Source: Neophaeococcomyces mojaviensis (taxonomy: Eukaryota > Ascomycota > Eurotiomycetes > Chaetothyriales). From it: DNA of 64,000 bases. Under the pieces are notes generated by a model, which was not told the DNA's origin, did no database searches, and saw only the letters and a list, made by a program, of their open reading frames with translations. Below, one piece after another: positions 50,247 to 61,887 of this stretch. Position 1 is the first letter of the stretch. Every line of letters starts with the position of its first letter. Location: assembly GCA_030247915.1 (NCBI GenBank), contig JAPDRQ010000109.1, positions 1 to 64,000 on the forward strand, given 5' to 3'. The position numbers were made by a program, and so were the translations under genes.

Positions 50247-51593
50247 ATGTCGCAGAGAAGCCAACCGTTTGACCTTGCGAAATGTGCCCGACCGAACATC
50301 CTCAAGCTACATCCGTATCGCTGTGCTCGGGAGTAAGTTGACTCCTAGCTGCCATTGCGATCCGCGCTGAACGCTCTCAGTGACTACAAAGACGACGGCA
50401 CAAATATCCTGCTCGATGCGAATGAGAACGCGTACGGACCCGGGCTCGCCCTAGACAGAAATGGCATCGCTGTTAATGGACACCACAAGAGCACAGACAT
50501 AGATTTCCTAGGGTTGAACAGATACCCTGATCCGCACCAGCACGACCTAAAGGAGAAGTTCTGCAGGCTCAGGAATACACACGCTCATACGGACAAAATC
50601 CTGAAAGCAGAGAACCTGTTCTGTGGTGTGGGATCGGACGAGGCTATAGATGCACTATTACGTTGCTTCTGCGCACCTGGGAAAGACAAAATCCTGACCT
50701 GCCCACCAACCTATGGCATGTACACTGTAAGTGCCGAGGTCAACGACTTGGATATTGTTACCGTGCCCCTGGACATCGAGGACGGATTTTCGCTGCAGTC
50801 AGACCAGATATGCGAGAAGTTATCCACAGAGCCTTCGATTAAATTGGTATACATCTGCTCTCCCGGCAATCCCACTGCAAGCTTGATTAAAAAAGATGCC
50901 ATAAGACAGGTACTGGAGCATCCGTCATGGAACGGTATAGTTGTTGTTGATGAGGCATACATTGACTTCTCGCCTGAGGGCTCAAGTCTGGCAGAATGGG
51001 TTCTAGAATGGCCCAACCTTGTGGTCATGCAAACCTTGAGCAAGGCATTTGGGCTTGCAGGCATCCGTTTAGGGGTGGCTTTCACCTCGCCTGACATTGC
51101 AGCACTTCTGAATAATATGAAGGCACCCTACAACATATCTAGCCCCACAAGTGCCATAGCGAATGCAGCACTGGAGGAGCAGAACTTACAGGTCATGAGG
51201 GAGAACAGAGCGAAGATCATCGAACAAAGAGAAAGAATGCAGGCAGAATTGCCTCGTATACCTGGTATAGGGCGTTTTCTAGGTGGCGCAGACTCGAACT
51301 TCTTGCTCGTTGAGATTTTGGATAAACCACGGGATCAAGGAGGAAAGCCTGACAACGCTACGGCCTTGGCGGTCTACGAGACCATGGCTGGCAAGAGAGG
51401 TGTAGTTGTGAGGTTCCGGGGAAAGGAAATAGGATGCGCTGGTTGCTTGCGTATCACGGTGGGCACCAAGCAGGAAGTCGATCGCTTCATGAAAGAAATC
51501 GCCGATGTATTGCAGGAGATTTATTCCAGAAGCAAGTCTCGTTTGCAGACTAACGGTCAGTCGGCCGCGGAAGCAAATGAAGTAATTGCCTGA
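50247..51593 (+). CDS. HIS5: Histidinol-phosphate aminotransferase
   Basis: This PLP enzyme catalyses the seventh step of histidine synthesis, converting imidazole acetol phosphate and glutamate to histidinol phosphate. Exons 50247-50332 and 50381-51593 give 432 residues. The 48-nt intron joins CARD to DYKDDGTNILLDANENAYGP. Fold-type-I aminotransferase motifs follow: GLNRYPDPHQ, GVGSDEAID, CPPTYGMY, SPGNPTAS, VVDEAYIDF and the PLP lysine in TLSKAFGLAGIRLG (Lys250), then RFLGGADSNFLLV and LRITVGTKQE. The first 28 residues (from ATG 50247) match the family N-terminus. The intron contains TGACTC at 50339-50344. Confidence 0.95.
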
Positions 51594-52497
51594 TAGTTTG
51601 ATCCAAGAAGTAATCATTCGCATGGCATGAATGATGGGTAAAGAGGTAACAAGGACGATCCCAAGGATTGATGCTCCCAAAACCCTGGAGCAGCCATTTC
51701 CTTCTGCAGGCAACAGGGATCAGAAATAGGCTTCGGCCGCAGAGTCTAATGATGCCTAGCACGGTAAAGTTTTAGCTCTGGTGTGTGTGTGTACCCACCT
51801 TCTGTAAACAATTCGGCCATAACATCAGCATTTACTCTTCACGGATTCTATAAGCGCTCACTGCCAGCTCATGCTGGGTCAAAATGTTCACCGGAACTCA
51901 TAAGACCGCTACCACATGCATGCATAGCGCAAGTCTCTGATAGACAAACGTCTGGGCCTTGCTGAGTGCTGGAACCAAGAATTAGGTTCTCGAAGCCTAA
52001 GGTGCCAACTAAGTACTGCAAGAATCACTGGCTGCCCGAAGGAAGGCTTTCGATTGCGTCGCAGCAAACACCACGTTTCTTGCCTCATCGCGAGCGAATA
52101 AAAAGTCGCTAGCGATACACACTGACAGCCGCTGCGGCGTTACGTGATTTCATCGCCGTTTTCTCTACGTCTCGTGGTCTTACCTTCAACCACCAAGTAA
52201 CACCTGCGTTATCGCACGAAGGCCTCACATTCACGACAGATCCTAGCAGGACTGTTCAACCTTCGCTTGCCCAGAGACCGACCATTTCGAAATTCAGTCC
52301 TACCTTTACTCGCTCGAGACCTGGTGAACTTGCTTATTGTGACCTCTCCTGCATAGACACGACCACATCGAAAAAATCGCCGCTGCCTGTTAACCCAAGT
52401 CATGTTAATTGGGGATAAGAGAAGCACTGTCATTGGTATAACCATATCTTGAGCTGCTCGACAAGTCAGTTTTTGGATACCATTAGCAAGGCGCAAC
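51594..52497. other. Intergenic, no gene seen
   Basis: About 900 bp between HIS5 and the J-domain gene. A short GT microsatellite lies at 51781-51791. Nothing else stands out. Confidence 0.5.
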
Positions 52498-55388
52498 ATG
52501 GTTAAGGCCGACTACATGCATGATTATTACGCCGACTTAGACCTGACGAGTACTGCCGACACAGAGACGATCAAGAAGCGCTTTCGCGAACTCGGTATGC
52601 ATTAGCAACTGAGTAGGTCTCATAGCTTGGAACACTGACTGTTGCTAGCTAAACAATATCATCCCGATCGCAACCCGGGCAGAGAAGTGGATGTTGTGCC
52701 AAAGTTCCAAGCCATCCAAGCCGCTCATGAAGTACTAGGCGATGCAAATCAAAAAGCAAAGTATGATGCAGAAAGGGCAAAACTGAGCCGAGCGCGAGAC
52801 GTGGAGTCTCCTGTTGGCACTTTCAAGAAACCAGCTGCTCCTCCGAGAACTAATTCCTTCTATCCCAACGGCCAGTACTCCCAGTCCGGGTCCCAACCGC
52901 CACCACGAAAAGATCCGAGTGCTGGTCAATATGTGCCACAAGGAAGCTCTCGACGACCGCAGTCTGCCACTGCGTCCAGTGCCGACAAATTCGCCCAATT
53001 TGCGAGAGCTGCTCCACCGCCACAGCAATGGGACCGGAGCCGTTTCGAAGAAGCTGCACGACAAGAAGGCTTGAGGGGCATGAATGCAATGAAAGGCAGC
53101 ATGCCGCAGGCTTCACCGCTTCGCCCTCATCACCCAACCGCACCTAGATCGGCTGGTGCTGATCCCTATGGCTCCGGCCCTGAGCCTTCACCTGGATTTC
53201 CCGGTCTCAACCGAACTGCCAGTCATCGAAGAGCTTATGCTGCTCGTCCGCCCAGCGGAGATGAGGCACCGCCCTCTCGCTCAGCATATGCACACTATCA
53301 TCGATCGGAACGAGAGCGGCCCCCGAGTGTTGGAGGCTTCGCCCACATTGACCCTAATAAGCCAGCAAGAGATCGAGGGTCAGTCAGCCCTCTAAGACAG
53401 ACACGATCGTTCCATCCAGATGACTTCTCCACGCTGCGACCCGGTTTAAGCCGTGCTTCTAGCAAATATGCACGGACAGGAGGTGAAAGAACGCAAGTGA
53501 ATACTGCCAATATCGGACGGTCTACCGGCGTCAGAAACTCGCCTGTGGGGCCAGAGTGGAAGGAACGTGGCCCTCTAGATGCACGTGCTGGAGCAGAAGA
53601 TCGATCACCACGTTCAAGACATAGGAGTCACAGTCCGAAAGCTCGAGCTGGGGTGCCCAAATTCGAGTTTTCCACCTCCGAAACTTCGAGCGATTCGGAC
53701 AACCAACCAGCAACCGAAGATAGACCGAAGGCACCACTCCGCCGCCCTCACCCTCAGTTCTCTTCCAAGGTTTCCGAAGAAGGTCCAGGTCTGACCGGAT
53801 ACTTCCCCGATACAAACTATACGCGTATAGTCGACGACAACACTTACAGCTTTCCACCGCCGGCATCAAAAGGAGCTCCGGTGCGGAGGCCATTTACCGA
53901 CATGGCCTCGCCTATTGACCGTCATGACGCCAATTTGAATGGAGCAGCATTCAATACTCCAACACACGAGGACACGCCCAAGTCTAGGTATGAAAACTCC
54001 GTCCCTATCATCCCAGTGACTATGTCTCAATCGATGTGACCCGCATGGGCATTTCCTTCGAGTGTCCTCCGAAAAACCAGGGAAGCGCGACCAAGCTCAA
54101 CTCTGTTTTCGAAGAAGAGTACCGCACTGTGAACCCTCCCATTACTCTTCCAAAATATCGCAGACCGATTCGAGGTCAAAGTATGTTCACTGACGTTTTA
54201 TCTAGTTCCCTTGGAGAGTCAAGCCCAGAGAAGCAGAAGCCAGCTTTCTCAGCAAGCGATTGGCACGAAACATTTGACAACCACGCCGATATGTTTCAGC
54301 CTCCGCCATCAAATGCGCGAGATCGAAAGTCGCCAAGCAAGAACTTTCGCAGTCCCCGTGTGGAAGCTGGACGAAGCTATGTCCCTACGAAGGATGGCCA
54401 CCAAGATGGTGCTAACGGTGTTAATGGTGATATTGATCCTCATATTGCAGCAGGTACCCGATACGTTGATCCCAATGGCATGCAAGACAAAGCGGCGGCA
54501 TTTCAGTTTGGGAAACTGCCAAAAGACTTTGCAGATAGAGCTCAGACAGGAGGAGAAAAACGACATGGATCCGCGTCGAAGTCTGGCGAGCGACATTCGA
54601 GCACCTCGAACGAACCTGATCTCGAAGCGTGTTACAACGCTGAAGCTGTTCGCACGCCCTCGGATGAGATGGATGTAGATTCACCTGCACCACACGATAG
54701 CTCCTCCACAGCATCCTCAGAAGGCGATTACAATGTGACGGTGGAGGAAGAACACTCTCCGACATCATCGACAAGGCCGTCAAATCAGCAAACACATCAT
54801 ACCTCTTCTGGTACGGGTGGCTTTGATCTCGATGATCTCTCTAAAGCGGCACCATTCGCACCTTCAAATACTGGCCTCAAAGACATGAATGACCTCTCAA
54901 CTAATCTTCCCTTTCAATCTCGACCATCCGAAAATTTAGAGGCCCTCCATCGCGCACGTTCGGGTACGCTCCGTGATTTGCAGCTGCCACGACCTCCAAA
55001 GCCGCCGTACTGTCCAGGCGATTCAGACCTGGATCAGCACTCTTGGAAGAAGTATGGAGATGCTATGACAGACTATATGCATGCATGGAACAAATTTAAT
55101 GCTGCCATGATCGAACATTTTCGGGCGCGTCAAGAGGCTGTGACCCATGGCATGTATCGTAACTGGGTGTGTGCACACGGGGATGGCGCGACAGCTGAAG
55201 ATTTCGAGGCCAGTGGAGGCTCAGACCGTGCAGGATTCAAAACATACATGACATGGTTGGAAGACGACCGTAAGTGTAGGATGTGGTGGGACGTGACTTT
55301 CGAAGAACACCGAGTCTGTATGGAGGGTCTAGGAAGAGTCAGACATCGAGTGAAGGAACTGAGTAGCTCAACAGGAGCACAGGCATAA
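52498..55388 (+). CDS. J-domain (DnaJ-like) protein with long disordered tail
   Basis: The N-terminus is a J domain: DYYADLDLTSTADTETIKKR, the HPD signature in KQYHPDRNPG, and FQAIQAAHEVLGDANQKAKYD. It should stimulate an Hsp70 partner. Exons are 52498-52594 and 52649 onward; the first intron (54 nt) falls between REL and the Ala before KQYHPD. A long low-complexity region rich in Ser, Arg and Pro follows. The C-terminal domain, from about 54990, has WKKYGDAMTDYMHAWNKFNA and WLEDDRKCRMWWDVTFEEH. Around 53988-54016 the frame changes. Either a 29-nt intron (GTATGA to CCCAG) or a one-base frameshift must be assumed; the former gives 935 residues. The C-terminal part keeps coding character, so the gene is probably active. 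The client is unknown. Confidence 0.82.
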
Positions 55389-56279
55389 CCCAGTTTGGCT
55401 GTATGATCTGGTGTTAAAGCAAGCGAGGACTACAACTTGGTGTTAGCAGGGTTACGTACACCAAGGTTCTTGCGCAGATAACTGGTGAGCGTTGTATTAA
55501 CAGCGAGTAATGTTGAGCATAGATGGGATAATGCTTTCGAGAGCCATGCGACACACGCAACTTAACCATTCATCCATCATACCGAAAATCTCAACACTTC
55601 ATACCACGTGTTTGCATCAACTCCTGGCTGGGCGCTGGCATTCTCACGTCAAATTTTCGGGGGATCCTGCTACCGACAACATTCACATTGTTCGGGATGC
55701 TCAACATTGTTGTCCACAGCAAACTTCATTGACTGGTCGGCTCGAACATACACGGATCTGGCTTTACTGGAGCGACTTTTGCATTCATGCCGATCACCGG
55801 TCCGCTGCGGAGCGCGTATCGGCAGAATTCTGCAGCTGAACATGGATGTGCAGACATGAAATGCAGATCATTCCGGTTTATCCAATGACGTGATTGGATA
55901 CACGATTCTTACATACCCCTGGTAAGGTTCTATGTATACTGGCAGGCGAAAAGCCCCAGGCATGAGGTAGTGGGTTGGGCTGACTCAACTATCTCAATTC
56001 TGAAAACTATACACCGGAAAGATCTTCCGAAAGCAAATCTGGTGATTGGTTGTCATTCTGCCGTTCTACCCCTTAGAGCTCTTGAACGGACAATGCGGGA
56101 TTTTGGCTACGTCACCCGAAGCGCTTCGGCCAGCACAATCTTATCAAATTTTCGGGAACATAGTACTGACACGAAAGGTATATAACCAACAAGGCTCCCT
56201 GTGGATCCGAACCCAACCATGGTGAATGCACTACCAACCAGCCACACCAAGTTGTCTTCCAGCATAGACGGTTGCCACA
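55389..56279. other. Intergenic, no gene seen
   Basis: About 890 bp before the MFS gene. Open frames are short and unconvincing, and no repeat is seen. Confidence 0.5.
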
Positions 56280-58100
56280 ATGTCCCATCCCACCCCAAGT
56301 GATCATACACGATCTCCCACACTCACAAGTGGACCTTCTAACATCGACTTGACGGATGTGGAGAAGCTTTCTGAAGATGAAAGCATCATGCGCGATGAGG
56401 AAGACCTGCGACACTATGACGGTCACAGACCGACTAGTAGCGAAATCAAACTGTCCATAACTCGATCTCGACAAAATGCGGCTTCCGTTAACCTTGCACA
56501 AACACTCTCACGACGACAAACGGCGGTATCACGACTTCGCTCTCGACCAGATATCCCACGCTTCACGCACCCCTTAGCACACCAGCAGACCACTATTGAG
56601 GATCTTGTCGACTTCGACGGGCCCGATGACCCGTACAGACCGTTGAACTGGCCCGTCAAGAAGAAGATCACTACCACGCTACTCTATGGCCTTGTCACTA
56701 TGACAGCCACCTGGGCATCCTCCTCCTATTCGGCTGGCACCACGCAGATCTCACACCAGTTCCATGTAGGATCACAGGTTGCAACCCTTGGCACCACACT
56801 CTTTCTCTTCGGATTTGGAATCGGACCATGTAAGTCAACCACCCTCTAAGACTTGTACCGGGCTTGTATTACAGTTTACACCATGACTTCTACTGGTATT
56901 ACTAGTTCTCTTTTACTAACTTCTACAGTGCTATGGGCGCCACTGAGCGAAGTCTACGGACGACGTATTGCAGTATTTGTACCAATGTTCGTGGCCATCT
57001 GTTTCAGCTTTGGATCAGCCACGGCCAAGGACTTTCAAACGTTGATGCTCACTCGGTTTTTCGGTGCATTCTTTGCATCTGCGCCAGTTACGAACACTGG
57101 CGGCGTTCTTGGCGACCTCTTCACTCCTGCTTATAGAGGCATTGCCATGGCTGGTTACGCCATGGCCGTTGTCGGCGGTCCAGTGCTTGGACCAATTGTG
57201 TCGGCCGCAGTCGTCGCACAACCGTACCTCGGATGGCGCTGGACAGAATACATCACTGGCATTCTCCAGTGCTTCATTCTTGTCGTCGCTATCATCTTCA
57301 TCGATGAATCCTACGGTCCGGTACTTCTCGTAACAAAAGCTCGCCGCCTTCGCCACGAGACTGGAAACTGGGCCCTCCACGCAAAATTCGAAGAATGGGA
57401 TGTCTCTATATCAGAGCTTTCACGCAAATTCCTTGTCCGTCCGGTCCAGCTTCTCTGTACTCCGATCTGCTTCCTAGTCGCACTATATGCCTCCTTCTGC
57501 TATGGCATCTTGTATATGCAACTCGGCGCAATCCCGATAATTTTCGGTGAAATCCGGGGTTGGAAGCTTTTGCCAGCTGAGCTTCCATTCATCAGCATCC
57601 TCATAGGTGCGATTCTTGGCTGCGGCGCTAACGTCCTCAACCAAGTCTACTATAACAAAGCCTACCACGCCGCTGGCGACCGGGCTGTACCGGAGAAACG
57701 GCTCCCACCGATGATGATCGGCAGTTTCCTCTTCTCTGGCGGCCAGTTTCTGACAGGTTGGACATCGAGCCCGAATATACATTGGATAGTGCCGTGTATC
57801 GGACTCGTGATGCTTGGTCTAGGCTTCTTCATGATCTTCCAAGCGGCGCTGAACTACCTAGTCGATACATTTACGGCTTATGCGGCTAGCGCCGTGGCCG
57901 CGAACACATTTTTACGATCTTGTTTTGCTGGTGGCTTCCCGCTTGTGGTTGGGCCGCTGTATCACAACATAGGCACTGGACCGGGCTCAAGTATTACTGG
58001 TGGGTTTGCAGCATTGTTGATTCCCATACCTTTTATCTTCTATATTTATGGAAAGCGGATCAGGGCGAGCAGTAAGTGGAGCAAAGCGAGTGTCTACTGA
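56280..58100 (+). CDS. MFS drug/polyamine-type exporter (DHA1 family)
   Basis: Exons 56280-56829 and 56929-58100 give a 573-residue transporter. The first 125 residues are cytosolic, Ser/Arg-rich and end in DDPYRPLNWPVKKK, the usual lead into helix 1 of fungal DHA1 proteins. The 99-nt intron joins FGIGP to LLWAPLSEVYGRR, the motif A region. GRVLM/TRFFGAFFASAPVTN-like helix 4 and motif C (YAMAVVGGPVLGPIV) follow. This arrangement matches fungal polyamine and multidrug H+ antiporters of the Tpo/Flr type in the plasma membrane. The substrate is unknown. No biosynthetic cluster is next to it. Confidence 0.9.
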
Positions 58101-58474
58101 GGCGCTTAGGCTCAGGTGGAAACGAGTTTCATATTGAAGAACAATTTATACTGCACTTTAGCGTGGCGTAAGGAGAAAAGTTACGAAACAGCAGAGCTTT
58201 TCATAGAATTATGGTCTGTGGGAATTTCAAACCATTCATGGTTTGTTGTTATAATATCCACGGTTCAATTGAGTCTTTGGACGCGGAGCATATTACATAT
58301 ATTGAATATGATGCCAATGGGATTCTGTGACGCGACTGTTGCCTAAGACGCGCCTTTTTGCTTGGCGTATTTCACGACTTGTCTAACACTCCAATCCACC
58401 TCTTATCATCAATGTGTGAACAGCTTTGTCTTCCACAAATCATTGTCCACCACTTGGGGGATCCTACAGTCAAA
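58101..58474. other. Intergenic, short
   Basis: These 374 bp hold the 3' region of the MFS gene and the promoter of the F-box-like gene. An earlier in-frame ATG at 58412 could extend the downstream protein by 21 residues. Confidence 0.5.
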
Positions 58475-59362
58475 ATGACTGGTACTGCGCTTCCTCAAAA
58501 AGTTCAGAGAAACCACTTTCCATTCTTCGAACTTCCTGTCGAGCTCCAGCAGCATGTCCTCTTTTCTTTCCTTGCAGGATGGAAAGCAACTCTGGAGATA
58601 CATGAGAAACAGCAGTCGCAAACACTGATAGCCGCAGGTGCCAACCCGATCAAATCAACTACCAGGATATGGTCTTCCAATATCGCCGACATGCTGAACT
58701 TTGCCCTTACATGCAAGATATTCCAGGACTTTGTGTATGCCACACAGTGGGATAGCGCGCTATTCAGTGGAGAGCTCGATCTGGTAGAGGCAAATGGCGA
58801 TCTTAAGTGCCTACTTGCGCCGACGTCTTTCTATCGTCCAAAGCGTTTCCGCACGGCAGTGTTTCTGAAGCAAGGGCCGTATCCGAAAGATACAGTCGAC
58901 ACGTATCGCGACGCTCGACAGAATTATCACGATAAGATTCTTGACTGGATCATCCAGAATACACGTCACCTAAGTTTGTATGCAGATGAAATCGTGGCGG
59001 AACCACCATGGTCGCATTTTACCAACTTGAAGAGTGTCAACCTCTATCTTCCAGTTGAATACTTGCTGCCATGGCATGGAACTCGTTACCCCTGCGAGCA
59101 GTCTCAAGAGAATGCTTGTCAAATGGTACAAAGGGAGTGTTACCAACTGTACGAGGACAACAACCGTGGATGGAAAATGTTAACAGGTCTGGACATCGAT
59201 ATCTTCGTCCAATTACAAACGACCCACATGCATCTGCTCTCGTATGAACAGGAAGATGACTTGGGGGATGTGGAAGCCATTAAGGAGCTGACTATCGAGG
59301 AAGTAGCGGATATGGTGCGTGAAAGTATGAATGACTTCCCAATATTTGCTGACTTTTTATAG
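58475..59362 (+). CDS. F-box-like protein of unknown target
   Basis: The 295-residue single-exon protein opens with a degenerate F-box, HFPFFELPVELQQHVLFSFL and a following LTCKIFQDFVYATQW. The rest is rich in aromatic and charged residues (for example RHLSLYADEI and NLKSVNLYLPVEYL). This is the style of fungal F-box proteins with a divergent substrate domain. Such proteins bind Skp1 in SCF ubiquitin ligases. I chose ATG 58475 because the F-box follows at the usual distance. An ATG at 58412 would add 21 residues with no known motif. The target is unknown. Confidence 0.6.
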   Translation: MTGTALPQKVQRNHFPFFELPVELQQHVLFSFLAGWKATLEIHEKQQSQTLIAAGANPIKSTTRIWSSNIADMLNFALTCKIFQDFVYATQWDSALFSGELDLVEANGDLKCLLAPTSFYRPKRFRTAVFLKQGPYPKDTVDTYRDARQNYHDKILDWIIQNTRHLSLYADEIVAEPPWSHFTNLKSVNLYLPVEYLLPWHGTRYPCEQSQENACQMVQRECYQLYEDNNRGWKMLTGLDIDIFVQLQTTHMHLLSYEQEDDLGDVEAIKELTIEEVADMVRESMNDFPIFADFL

Positions 59363-60292
59363 GTTATTATCTGCAAAGTCAAAAACAGTAGCTGGTTCTT
59401 TTGCTCTTCCAGATGCCAAGCAATCCATGAAGCTGATAGTCCTCTCTTCGTAGATGATGACCCATGGGCAGATAGTCGAGCCAACGACGAGTTGGGGCTT
59501 TAAGGTCAATGGTATTGTGCGAAGGATTTGTTAGAGCTCAGTATGTTCTTTTTGAGCCAAAGGTAACAATCCGGCATATTAATGACCATGCAAACGCCTG
59601 TCTAACCATTGCCTTAGCGTCCTTCGCATGCTGCAACTTGGCCTACAAAATCAACTTCGGGTAGATTATTTCCAGCTTCGTCTTTCGCAGCATTGAAGAG
59701 AATGCCGTTAGTCGTGAAATGCGTTCAACGAACTTGACAAGCACCTAGGTGGACCTTCTTAGTCGCCTGCAGAAGGTCGACTCTATGGTTTGCGGATTTC
59801 AAGAACGGGTTCCTTGGAAGAAGCCTACTTGCGAAATAGGCAATTCTCGGTATCAATCATGGAGAACTCCAGAAAATTCGGTCCAATGTCAAAATTCGTG
59901 GGCGAGATGTCGTTCTCCGCTTTCCGAGCACGCCGAGCATTGGAGAAGTGGAATAGGAGCGGCATTCTATCCTTCATTGCCGACATCACATCAAAGTTCG
60001 AAAGATACAAAAGGCCGTCGATTGTTCACGATCGCTGTTGTTTGTAGATTCAAAGCTTCGCTACAATCCCTCTAGGCAGCCATTGCATAACCTATTGACT
60101 TAACCAAGACACTTAGCAGCTCAAGTTAAAAACATCAAAGCTTGACGTCAGTCTTGGCAAAAGGAGGCACGTTTGGTAATAGTAAATAGTCTGACGATAA
60201 CAACCCTTGAAATACTTGAGATTGCCGTGTTCACAATCTCGAAAGCAATCAAGCATATAACCTCGAGGATCGACAGTATCTAACCACTCACG
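59363..60292. other. Intergenic, no supported gene
   Basis: About 930 bp. Frames of 60-108 codons overlap at 59749-60075 on both strands; none has a recognisable motif or good start context. The right end is the promoter of the oxidoreductase. Confidence 0.4.
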
Positions 60293-61591
60293 ATGGCTAC
60301 CTCTCCTCCAGCCGTGCTCATGGTTGGCACAGGCGAGTATACGACCGGTTATGTTGCTAGCACAGGTGCCGGCTCAACTTCCGATAAGAAAATTGGTGTC
60401 GTTGGTCTCACAATGTTCGATCTCCGCCGACGGGGTAAAGTCGGTGACCTGAGCATGGTAGGTGTCAGCGGTCGAAAATATCCTGCTATCAGAAACCACC
60501 TCCAAAAGAACATCTCCGAAGTGTACAACAGCATGGATGTCTCTTTCAGCTCGTACCCAGCAGACGACAAGACGGACCCCGATGCCTACAAGACCGCCAT
60601 TGATTCTCTGCCCGCTGGCTCCGCAGTAACAATCTTCACACCAGACAACACGCACTATCCCATCGCCCTGTATGCAATTCAGCACGGCCACCACGTATTG
60701 ATCACTAAGCCCGCCACGAAACTTTTATCTGAGCATCTGAACCTCCTCTCCGAAGCTAAAAAGGCTGGCGTGCTAGTGTACATAGAACACCACAAACGGT
60801 ACGACCCTGCCTACGCCGATGCCAAGTTCCGCTCAAAACAACTGGGCGACTTCAACTACTGGTACAGCTACATGTCTCAACCAAAATCCCAACTCAAGAC
60901 TTTTGCATCCTGGGCCGGCAAAGACAGTGACATCTCGTACTATCTCAACTCCCACCACATCGATATCTGCGAGTGGATGGTGCGCGACGCCGGCTGGCAC
61001 CCGAAGACCGTCCGTGCATCTGCCTCGACCGGCATCTCCGAATCTCTGTCCTGTCAAGCAGGGACGGAAGACACAATTACAGTCCTAGTCGACTGGGTCC
61101 ACACCAGCCCTGACAAGCAGCACCTCAAAGCAACAGGCATCTACACCGCCTCGTGGACCGCGCCTCAGAACGCCGGCGTGCACTCCCAGCAGCGCTTCCA
61201 CTACATCGCATCAAAGGGCGAGATCAACGTCGACCAGGCAAAGCGCGGCTACCACGTCCTAGGCGACAACTACCCCGACTCCACGGCCGAAGCGGACGCA
61301 GGCCCAAAGTGGTACAACCCGTTCTACATGCGGTACGCGCCGGACGAAGAGGGCAATTTCGCGGGACAGGCCGGGTACGGATACGTCAGTTTCGAGAAGT
61401 TCATCAATGCCGTGACCCAGATCAACGCGAAGCAGATCACGGTGGAGGATGTGGATAAGAGGGGTCTGCCGACGCTGGGGAACACTGTCTTGACTACCGC
61501 CATTCTCGAGGCGGGAAGGCGGAGTTTGGATGAAGGTGGCAGGTGTGTTGAGATTGTAGCAGGTGCGGACGGTGCCGTTGAATTGAAGTGA
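60293..61591 (+). CDS. Gfo/Idh/MocA-family oxidoreductase
   Basis: This 432-residue single-exon protein starts with a Rossmann fold (VLMVGTGEYTTGY) for NAD(P). It has the family Lys in ITKPATKLL (about residue 139), equivalent to the EKP motif, and then IEHHKRYDPAYADA. The C-terminal domain carries a His-rich SHHIDICEWMVRDAGW, which may bind substrate or metal, and a long beta-sheet region. Members oxidise or reduce sugars, inositols or related polyols. The Ser/Thr-rich loop after the glycine motif is longer than usual. The neighbour, convergent on the right, is an MFS transporter. The substrate cannot be read from the sequence. Confidence 0.85.
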   Translation: MATSPPAVLMVGTGEYTTGYVASTGAGSTSDKKIGVVGLTMFDLRRRGKVGDLSMVGVSGRKYPAIRNHLQKNISEVYNSMDVSFSSYPADDKTDPDAYKTAIDSLPAGSAVTIFTPDNTHYPIALYAIQHGHHVLITKPATKLLSEHLNLLSEAKKAGVLVYIEHHKRYDPAYADAKFRSKQLGDFNYWYSYMSQPKSQLKTFASWAGKDSDISYYLNSHHIDICEWMVRDAGWHPKTVRASASTGISESLSCQAGTEDTITVLVDWVHTSPDKQHLKATGIYTASWTAPQNAGVHSQQRFHYIASKGEINVDQAKRGYHVLGDNYPDSTAEADAGPKWYNPFYMRYAPDEEGNFAGQAGYGYVSFEKFINAVTQINAKQITVEDVDKRGLPTLGNTVLTTAILEAGRRSLDEGGRCVEIVAGADGAVELK

Positions 61592-61887
61592 TGGAGGTAC
61601 AGCAGCCCATCTTATCGAGTTATTATCAATGCTTTGGGCGGTCGCAGAAGCATTAACAGACATGTGGAAGGTCTAGATGAAGGGTCATCGAGTCAAAAAG
61701 TACAGGGCATGAGGTTTGAAAAGGACATGTTCACATCTTCCATCTCAATGTTGCTGGGCTATCGCATGTCATTTTTACCGTTGTGACTCAACACGCATGT
61801 ATTCAACTGACGCACGAGCTCAGCAGGCTGGACGACAACCTTCGACCAGCCTTTCTCCTAAAGCCCTCAGCTCGCCTTTCCCTCGTC
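61592..61887. terminator. Convergent 3' region
   Basis: These 296 bp lie between the stop codons of the oxidoreductase and the MFS gene, and should contain both polyadenylation regions. No gene is seen. No individual signal can be assigned. Confidence 0.4.

Noticed and set aside
59749..60075. Overlapping frames of 61-108 codons on both strands
   Set aside because: No motif, no good start context and no splice support.
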